Shown piece after piece: positions 6,134 to 10,745 of a DNA stretch of 10,745 nucleotides. How positions within the stretch are numbered: position 1 is the stretch's first letter; each line of letters starts with the position of its first letter. The position numbers and the translations under genes were made by a program. The notes under the pieces were generated by a model, which ran no database searches, was not told where the DNA came from, and saw only the letters and a list, made by a program, of their open reading frames with translations. The DNA comes from Chitinispirillaceae bacterium (GTDB lineage Bacteria > Fibrobacterota > Chitinivibrionia > Chitinivibrionales > Chitinispirillaceae): the NCBI GenBank assembly GCA_016932075.1, contig JAFGDP010000047.1:1-10745 (forward strand), written 5' to 3'.

Positions 6134-8251
6134 GCAAACCGGAATCGCGACATCAAACGTTGCGCCCGGCCCATGGGTATTGTTGTAGGCGATGATGCTG
6201 CCGTGATGGTTCTCGACGATCTGCCGTACTATGCTGAGGCCCATCCCCGTACCGCCCTTGCGTGTAGTAAAAAACGGGTCGAATATTCTCGGTAAGATAT
6301 CTTTCTTAATGCCGCAACCACCATCCTTCACGGAAAAAACAACCTTGTTATCAATTTGTCCATGGACCGAACATATGATTTCCGATCCTGCCTGCGAATG
6401 ATTGTGCGCATTCTCGAGGAGATTGATAATCACCTGAGTCATGCTGGCGCTGTCCGCCATGACAGCGCATTTCTCCGGCGCATCAGGTTTTACAAATCGC
6501 ACTGACGGCTTTTGTGGCTGCTTTGTCTGCAGCCAGGTCGCAAGCGCATTCTCAACGAGCGGTACCATCGAAAATTCACGGACGTTCTCTTTGCGAAGGG
6601 GCCTGCCCAGCGCAAGAAGATCTTCCATGAGCCCGGTAAGCCTGGTAACCTGGTTCCGCATGTGATTCAGGTAAGGTTTAAAACGATCGTTGTCCGAAAG
6701 TTCTTTGGACAGGGCCCCCATAATTGCCATGATGCCGTTGAGCGGATTGCGCACCTCGTGCGCTACTCCCGAGGTGAGCTGGCCCAACAGGCGCATCTCT
6801 TCCGAGCGTCTGAGGCGCGACTCAAGGTCCCGGCGGCTGAGTTCATGCGCGATATAGCGGCCCAGGGTTTCGATAAACTGGATTTCGGCGTCCATAAATG
6901 CGCGCTTTTTATCGTCCAGCACGTTGATAACCCCGAAGACATTACCATGTGGCCCGATAATCGGCACACCCGCATAGGAATGAAAACGGGAAGGGTCAAA
7001 ACAAAGTTTGCCGGCGAATTGATTCCGCAGATCTCCGCTGAACTGCACGGGATGCTTATTATCAAAAACAGACCGGCATGCCGTGCACGGCGTCGCAGGG
7101 GTGGTACTCCGTGACACGCGACCGTCAAGGCATTTTGAGCTTCGTATTATTTTCCCGTCCCGATACTCATCGATGGCTACCGAGGGGGTGCGGAGAGTGG
7201 ATGAGATGCTTACAGCGATCTGGTCATGCAGGGATTCTATGCTGGAATCAAACGCAGTCTCTATGGCATACACGGCTTCCAGGGCCTTCTGTCGGTGAGA
7301 GGCCTCGCCTTCCTCGAAGAGCCGCGTTTTCGTTTCGTGATCGAGGCTCTCTTTCGTGCTGGAAATCACCCGGTTTTGTATCTGCACGGTACGTTCGAGC
7401 TCGTTACGCGTCATATGCAGCTCGTTGGCGATATGCTTGCGTTCGGTGATGTCCTCGATGGCAAGGAGGATTATCCGCTCTTTTCCCGACGCTCTTTGAA
7501 TCTGCCGGGCATTCAAAAGCATGACGCGCCTGCCAACGGTAGCAAAATCGTGTTCGACCTCATAGTTATCAAAGGATGTTTTCTGGGGAAGGATGGTTTC
7601 CAGAAGTTCCCGCAGTTTGGGGATATCCCACTGTTTATTTCCAAGGTTATAAATAAGCTGTCCCACCGTTTCTTCAGGTTTTACCTTAAAGAATTCATAG
7701 AAAGAGCGGCCGGCGGAAACTACCCTGAGATTTTGATCCAAAAAAATTAAGGGTACAGGCACGGTGTTAATGACACTCTCAGCGAATTCACTGGATTCTT
7801 CTGCGATTTTTTTGTTTATCTCCAGCTCTTTTCTGGTTTTATCAAGCCCGATTTCTATCTCCCTGAACTTGGTGACATTGCGGAACACCAGCATGGCACC
7901 GACCACCCGACCTTCACGGTCGCGAATAGGTGCGCAACTGTCGGCGATAGCGTACTCGCTGCCATCGCGTGCGATCAATACCGTGTGGTTGGCCAGGCCC
8001 TGTATGGTGCCCTGCGCCAGGGTTTCCTTTACTGGTACGCAGGATGGTTGACGAGTTTCCTCGCTTATGATGCAAAAAATCTCGTCCACCGGGCGACCAA
8101 GGGCCTCCGCCTGCGTCCAACCGGTGAGCTGTTCGGCAATGGGATTCAGAAGTGTGACACGCGCTTCTTCATCGGTCGCGATCACGCCATCGCCGATGGA
8201 GTTGAGCATAACGGAGAACTTGTCTTCGGTAATTTTATGAGTATTTTTCAT
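6122..8251 (-). CDS. Cytosolic PAS-PAS-GAF sensor histidine kinase
   Basis: This 709-residue kinase autophosphorylates and should pass phosphate to one or both nearby regulators. Domain order: PAS at about 10-130 (DGVIATDEEARVTLLNPIAEQ through VFRNVTKFRE); a second PAS at about 160-272, of the type with FEVEHDF-like and GRRVMLLNARQI blocks; a helical linker to about 322; GAF at about 325-470 (TPCTACRSVF, FHSYAGVPIIG, GVINVLDD); HisKA with H-box His498 in GVAHEVRNPL; and HATPase with N-box Asn614 (NLLENAHN), DGGCGI (643-648), FDPFFTT and GGTGMGLSIV. No transmembrane segment is present, so the signal is intracellular; cysteines cluster in the GAF part (Cys374, 389, 392, 417). The ATG at 8251 is preceded by only a weak ribosome binding site. 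The gene converges with the repeat-bearing regulator. Confidence 0.94.
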   Translation of the reverse strand: MKNTHKITEDKFSVMLNSIGDGVIATDEEARVTLLNPIAEQLTGWTQAEALGRPVDEIFCIISEETRQPSCVPVKETLAQGTIQGLANHTVLIARDGSEYAIADSCAPIRDREGRVVGAMLVFRNVTKFREIEIGLDKTRKELEINKKIAEESSEFAESVINTVPVPLIFLDQNLRVVSAGRSFYEFFKVKPEETVGQLIYNLGNKQWDIPKLRELLETILPQKTSFDNYEVEHDFATVGRRVMLLNARQIQRASGKERIILLAIEDITERKHIANELHMTRNELERTVQIQNRVISSTKESLDHETKTRLFEEGEASHRQKALEAVYAIETAFDSSIESLHDQIAVSISSTLRTPSVAIDEYRDGKIIRSSKCLDGRVSRSTTPATPCTACRSVFDNKHPVQFSGDLRNQFAGKLCFDPSRFHSYAGVPIIGPHGNVFGVINVLDDKKRAFMDAEIQFIETLGRYIAHELSRRDLESRLRRSEEMRLLGQLTSGVAHEVRNPLNGIMAIMGALSKELSDNDRFKPYLNHMRNQVTRLTGLMEDLLALGRPLRKENVREFSMVPLVENALATWLQTKQPQKPSVRFVKPDAPEKCAVMADSASMTQVIINLLENAHNHSQAGSEIICSVHGQIDNKVVFSVKDGGCGIKKDILPRIFDPFFTTRKGGTGMGLSIVRQIVENHHGSIIAYNNTHGPGATFDVAIPVCIRE

Positions 8252-8279
8252 GGAAAATTACCATCCAAACCTTGTTGAC

Positions 8280-8308
8280 AAAATAACTTTCCAATTTTGG
8301 GAAATCAA
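8280..8308 (-). promoter_or_regulatory. Possible sigma-70-type promoter for the histidine kinase
   Basis: On the minus strand TTGATT (plus-strand 8303-8308) and TATTTT (8280-8285) are separated by exactly 17 bases, each matching four of six consensus positions. Transcription would start near 8273, about 20 bases before the ATG. A near-palindrome (8288-8304, TTTCCAATTTTGGGAAA) occupies the spacer and could be an operator. No GG-N10-GC motif was found on this side. Confidence 0.35.
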
Positions 8309-8344
8309 GGGGAATGGCGCCGCCTTGACGGATTCTTCGAATGC

Positions 8345-8495
8345 CATGTTGTTGACATGTTCGTACTAACTTTGCGGTCCGCTACGATACCCGACCCTTG
8401 TAACGTCAACAACGCCGTAAAGGTTGCACGCTCCATTCTTATTAATAAGAAACGCCCTCTTAAAAACAATAATTCTTCTCATGCGTGACGTTACA
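8345..8495. promoter_or_regulatory. Dyad-rich control region upstream of the sigma-54 promoter
   Basis: The 371-base gap between the kinase and the DUF2934 gene has no credible coding sequence but several symmetric sites. CATGT-N5-ACATG lies at 8345-8359. A perfect 16-bp palindrome, TTCTTATTAATAAGAA, is at 8436-8451. A 10-bp inverted pair, TGTAACGTCA (8399-8408) and TGACGTTACA (8486-8495), nearly encircles that palindrome. TTGTTGAC occurs at 8272-8279 and 8349-8356 and inverted at 8405-8412. All lie roughly 50-290 bases upstream of the sigma-54 promoter at 8545, the usual distance for activator binding sites; binding itself is inferred. Confidence 0.5.
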
Positions 8496-8544
8496 GTACG
8501 CAACGCAGCTCAATTTCCTGTCCGATCTTCGCAAAAGGATCATC

Positions 8545-8560
8545 AGGCATGGTTCTTGCA
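8545..8560 (+). promoter_or_regulatory. Sigma-54 (-24/-12) promoter for the DUF2934/ice-binding operon
   Basis: AGGCATGGTTCTTGCA fits TGGCACGNNNNTTGCW except at the first base and the sixth (C to T). GG (8546-8547) and GC (8558-8559) are exactly ten bases apart and the TTGCA -12 box is perfect. The predicted start near 8571 leaves about 50 bases before the GTG at 8623. Confidence 0.62.
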
Positions 8561-8622
8561 GTGTTTCTAATTACACATAAAAAACCTGAAAGTTTCACTA
8601 ACCTTTCAAAGAGGAGTCGCTT

Positions 8623-8826
8623 GTGGACTTTACTCATGAAAAAATCGAGGAGCGGGCTTACCGTCTGTACGTTGAACGAAAGGGGAATGGCGGAAGCCAG
8701 CTTGAGGATTGGCTGAAAGCCGAGAAGCATGTTGAAAAAGGGATTGCGGGGCACACAGAGAAAAAACATCTTTTAAAAACGAATTATAAACACGGTGCTA
8801 AAGTGCCGGCGCATGCGGGCAAATAA
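8623..8826 (+). CDS. DUF2934 family small protein
   Basis: This 67-residue protein contains the short DUF2934 signature: IEERAYRLYVERKGNGGSQLEDWLKAEKHV, with the conserved RAY, an acidic-glycine stretch and the DWLxAE block. The function of this family is not established. The C-terminus is basic (KKHLLKTNYKHGAKV). Translation starts at GTG, supported by GAGGAG six bases upstream. It has no signal peptide and should be cytosolic. It is the first gene after the sigma-54 promoter and is followed 36 bases later by the ice-binding lipoprotein, so co-transcription is likely. Confidence 0.8.
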   Translation: MDFTHEKIEERAYRLYVERKGNGGSQLEDWLKAEKHVEKGIAGHTEKKHLLKTNYKHGAKVPAHAGK

Positions 8827-8849
8827 AACCGCCTCACCAAATCTTTATC

Positions 8850-8893
8850 AAAAGGAGTCCGTATGTTACGTTCAAATTCCATCATGTCCAGGT
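8850..8893 (+). repeat. Initiation and signal-peptide cassette, copy 1
   Basis: This 44-bp stretch covers the AAAAGGAGTC ribosome binding site, three spacer bases and the first 31 coding bases of the ice-binding gene. It recurs at 9723-9766 with only the three spacer bases changed. Confidence 0.95.
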
Positions 8894-9684
8894 TCAGCAC
8901 GGGAACGCTGTCTCTCGCATTAACCGCTGCAGTACCCTTGTTTCTTTTGATGGCGGGTTGTGCAAAAGATCCAGTAGGAGCAGGTCCGTCAAAAGTAGTC
9001 ATACCTCTTCAAACTACCATGCAGGCAACAATCGACCTTCAATCAAGCGCGGGTTTTGTGATTCTTGCAGGTTCATTAATTTCCAACATTCCGACATCCG
9101 CCATTACCGGAGATATCGGATTGAGTCCGGCTGCCGGCAGTTATATCTCCGGATTTGGTTTAACCGAAGTAACCGGGACAATCTACACGGTCGATGCTAC
9201 CGGTCCTTCAAATGCGGTGACTGATGCCACAATGCTTACCGCAGCCAAGGGCGATCTGACGACAGCGTATAACGATGCCGCGGGACGCACCACAACGGAT
9301 ATGGTGCTTCTTGCCGGAAATATCGGCGGACTGACACTCACGCCCGGGCTCTATACATCGAGCGGCTCGCTTGAGATTTCGTCCGGCGATCTCACCTTCG
9401 ATGCCTTGGGAGATGCGCATGCCGTTTTCATCATACAGATGGCAACCACATTGAATACGACTTCTGGTAGCCAGGTTATTCTGAGCGGCAACGCAAAGGC
9501 TTCGAACATTTTCTGGCAGGTCGGCACGTCTGCGACTCTTGGAACGACCTCGGTATTCAAGGGAACTATAATGGCTGAACAATCAATCTCCTTGAATACC
9601 GGCGCGACGGTTGAAGGCAGATTGTTGGCGTTCAGTGCGGCGATTACATTGGCCTCCAATACTGTTGTAATGCCTGCGCCGTAA
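8863..9684 (+). CDS. DUF3494 ice-binding protein, predicted lipoprotein
   Basis: The 273-residue product is an ice-binding-like protein of the DUF3494 beta-solenoid family, known for binding ice and, in other organisms, for inhibiting recrystallisation or attaching cells to ice. The N-terminus has a positively charged start, a hydrophobic core and a lipobox-like LLMAGC, with Cys33 as the lipidation site. After a linker, the domain (about 59-271) shows family blocks: FVILAGSLISN, ITGDIGLSP, DLTTAYNDAAGR, GGLTLTPGLYTSS, DLTFDALGDAHAVFIIQM, NIFWQVGTSATLGTTSVFKGTIMA, and GATVEGRLLAFSAAITLASNTV. Length is usual for one domain. AAAGGAG lies five bases before the ATG. It sits between the DUF2934 gene and an outer-membrane barrel gene in one apparent operon. 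Lipid anchoring is inferred; ice binding itself is untested, since some DUF3494 members have other or unknown roles. Confidence 0.9.
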   Translation: MLRSNSIMSRFSTGTLSLALTAAVPLFLLMAGCAKDPVGAGPSKVVIPLQTTMQATIDLQSSAGFVILAGSLISNIPTSAITGDIGLSPAAGSYISGFGLTEVTGTIYTVDATGPSNAVTDATMLTAAKGDLTTAYNDAAGRTTTDMVLLAGNIGGLTLTPGLYTSSGSLEISSGDLTFDALGDAHAVFIIQMATTLNTTSGSQVILSGNAKASNIFWQVGTSATLGTTSVFKGTIMAEQSISLNTGATVEGRLLAFSAAITLASNTVVMPAP

Positions 9685-9722
9685 AATGGTTGAACTTAAA
9701 ATCCAATCTTAAATCTTAACCA

Positions 9723-9766
9723 AAAAGGAGTCAAAATGTTACGTTCAAATTCCATCATGTCCAGGT
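9723..9766 (+). repeat. Initiation and signal-peptide cassette, copy 2
   Basis: This is the second copy of the 44-bp cassette at 8850-8893: an identical ribosome binding site and identical codons 1-10 (MLRSNSIMSR), now at the start of the outer-membrane protein gene. The similarity stops abruptly after the shared CCAGGT. Confidence 0.95.
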
Positions 9767-10745
9767 CCTGCGCGGCAACGATGTTTCTCGCCGTCTGCCT
9801 GCTTCCGTCGATGCACACGGTCAGGGCGGAATCCGATAGCGGCCGTACCCCTGTGTATTCGCCGGTAGTCAATGGCGAGGCGTTGCGGGGCTTGAGCACT
9901 ATCGGCTCAGCCGAGTCCATGGGCGCGGGCCGAATAACATTCAGTTTTCTGGCGCCGTGGTATAAGCAACAAACAGGATACTTCAACACGCCGAATACCG
10001 GCGCACACGTTTTTACCGGCGCAGGGGCTTTTTCTTACGGCGTCAATTCGAATGTCGATATTTTCGGGTCAATAGCGGGATTCGCCTCAAGCAATTATTA
10101 CAACACCGCCAGGAGTTCCGGACTGGGCACGATTCGCGCAGGGGCCCAGGGTTCATTGCCTTTTCGGCGGAGTGCCTTCGTGCGCATGGGCGGCCAGGTT
10201 GCCCTTATCGGGGGTACGTCAGAGAACCAGATCAACACGTACAGGGCCGACGGTTTCAATTATCTCGAGACCCGGACGGCCTATGATTTATTGGGCAAGC
10301 TCATGCAGACATTTCAGTTCGGCAGCGAAGATTGGGGCATTAAGTTGCATTTAAACGAAGGGGGAGTTTTCGGCATCAGCCAGAATGAACCTTCATTATT
10401 GCTCCTGGGTGCCGGTTTGCAGGCAAATGCTGGCTTTGCGGTCCTTGGCGCGGAAATAAATTCCCGTACCATATTCCACGACATGTCCTTTGGGACCGAT
10501 CCGCTGTGGTTCACGCCCTCCATCCACATACGTACGCCATATCAGATGAATGTCATGGCCGGGATCGATGTTTCACTTTCCGCTGACCGGTCTTTTGGCA
10601 ATCCGCGGGCGCTCGAACCCTATCGTGTGTTTGGTGCGCTTGCATTCTCATTTGACATGTTAAAAAGCAGGAGAAATGCGGAGTTTGCGCGGAAGCAAAA
10701 GGCGGCGCAGGAAAAATTGGCCTTGGCGAATAAAGCCGCCGGGTC
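9736..10745 (+). CDS. Outer-membrane beta-barrel protein, 3' end cut by the window
   Basis: The frame stays open from the ATG to the window edge, giving at least 336 residues. A type I signal peptide is visible: positive start, hydrophobic TMFLAVCLLP, and VRA before Glu32 as the probable cleavage site. The mature part is rich in alternating aromatic and small residues, as in barrel strands (GAGRITFSFLAPWY, HVFTGAGAFSYGVNSNVDIF, FVRMGGQVALIGG, RVFGALAFSFDML). From about residue 307 it turns into a charged alanine- and lysine-rich helix (RRNAEFARKQKAAQEKL), so a periplasmic coiled coil or OmpA-like domain may follow outside the window. AAAGGAG precedes the ATG. It is 51 bases after the ice-binding gene and shares its first ten codons. 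The specific family is not recognised; enzymatic function is not suggested. Confidence 0.78.
   Translation, partial: MLRSNSIMSRSCAATMFLAVCLLPSMHTVRAESDSGRTPVYSPVVNGEALRGLSTIGSAESMGAGRITFSFLAPWYKQQTGYFNTPNTGAHVFTGAGAFSYGVNSNVDIFGSIAGFASSNYYNTARSSGLGTIRAGAQGSLPFRRSAFVRMGGQVALIGGTSENQINTYRADGFNYLETRTAYDLLGKLMQTFQFGSEDWGIKLHLNEGGVFGISQNEPSLLLLGAGLQANAGFAVLGAEINSRTIFHDMSFGTDPLWFTPSIHIRTPYQMNVMAGIDVSLSADRSFGNPRALEPYRVFGALAFSFDMLKSRRNAEFARKQKAAQEKLALANKAAG

Noticed and set aside
6512..7114. Long open frame opposite the histidine kinase
   Set aside because: The minus strand encodes an unbroken, canonical kinase through this region; the plus-strand frame has no family features.
8297..8488. 63-codon open frame in the kinase-operon intergenic region
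   Set aside because: No ribosome binding site, no recognisable domain, and it overlaps the dyad sites; treated as chance.
8491..8769. 92-codon frame antisense to the DUF2934 gene
   Set aside because: It lies opposite a recognisable domain with a good start and covers the sigma-54 promoter; a shadow frame.

Overview
The window reads as chromosomal DNA of a Gram-negative, sigma-54-using bacterium. Its envelope genes include a lipoprotein with a lipobox and an outer-membrane-type barrel with a type I signal peptide, and an NtrC-family activator sits among GG-N10-GC promoters. Codon use is mixed and moderately GC-rich, with AT-rich intergenic stretches. The sequence does not fix the phylum; a Fibrobacterota-like or other environmental didermal lineage is only a guess.

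Left part (1-3601), housekeeping: the 3' end of priA (primosomal helicase); a starch/glycogen synthase-like GT5 glycosyltransferase; a convergent small HEAT-like protein; and a complete type I 3-dehydroquinate dehydratase (aroD) with all expected catalytic residues.

Middle part (3691-8251), a two-component locus: an NtrC-type response regulator (receiver, AAA+, Fis HTH); a single-domain response regulator preceded by tandem 30-residue repeats copied from the front of its own receiver domain; and, convergent with it, a cytosolic PAS-PAS-GAF histidine kinase. The repeat regulator has a good sigma-54 promoter (5114-5129) and a long, hairpin-rich leader. The kinase transcript appears to end at an inverted repeat with a T-tract lying inside the neighbour's 3' end.

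Right part (8252-10745), a probable surface operon: a dyad-rich control region of about 370 bp carries a second sigma-54 promoter (8545-8560), followed by a DUF2934 small protein, a DUF3494 ice-binding lipoprotein and an outer-membrane barrel protein that runs off the window. The last two genes begin with an almost identical 44-bp cassette covering the ribosome binding site and the first ten codons.

Inferred working model: the kinase senses a cytosolic or redox-type signal and phosphorylates the NtrC-like protein. That protein then drives sigma-54 transcription of the repeat-bearing regulator and of the ice-binding/outer-membrane operon. The most unusual items are the amplified receiver fragment, the closed sigma-54 circuit around an ice-binding lipoprotein, and the duplicated initiation and signal-peptide cassette.
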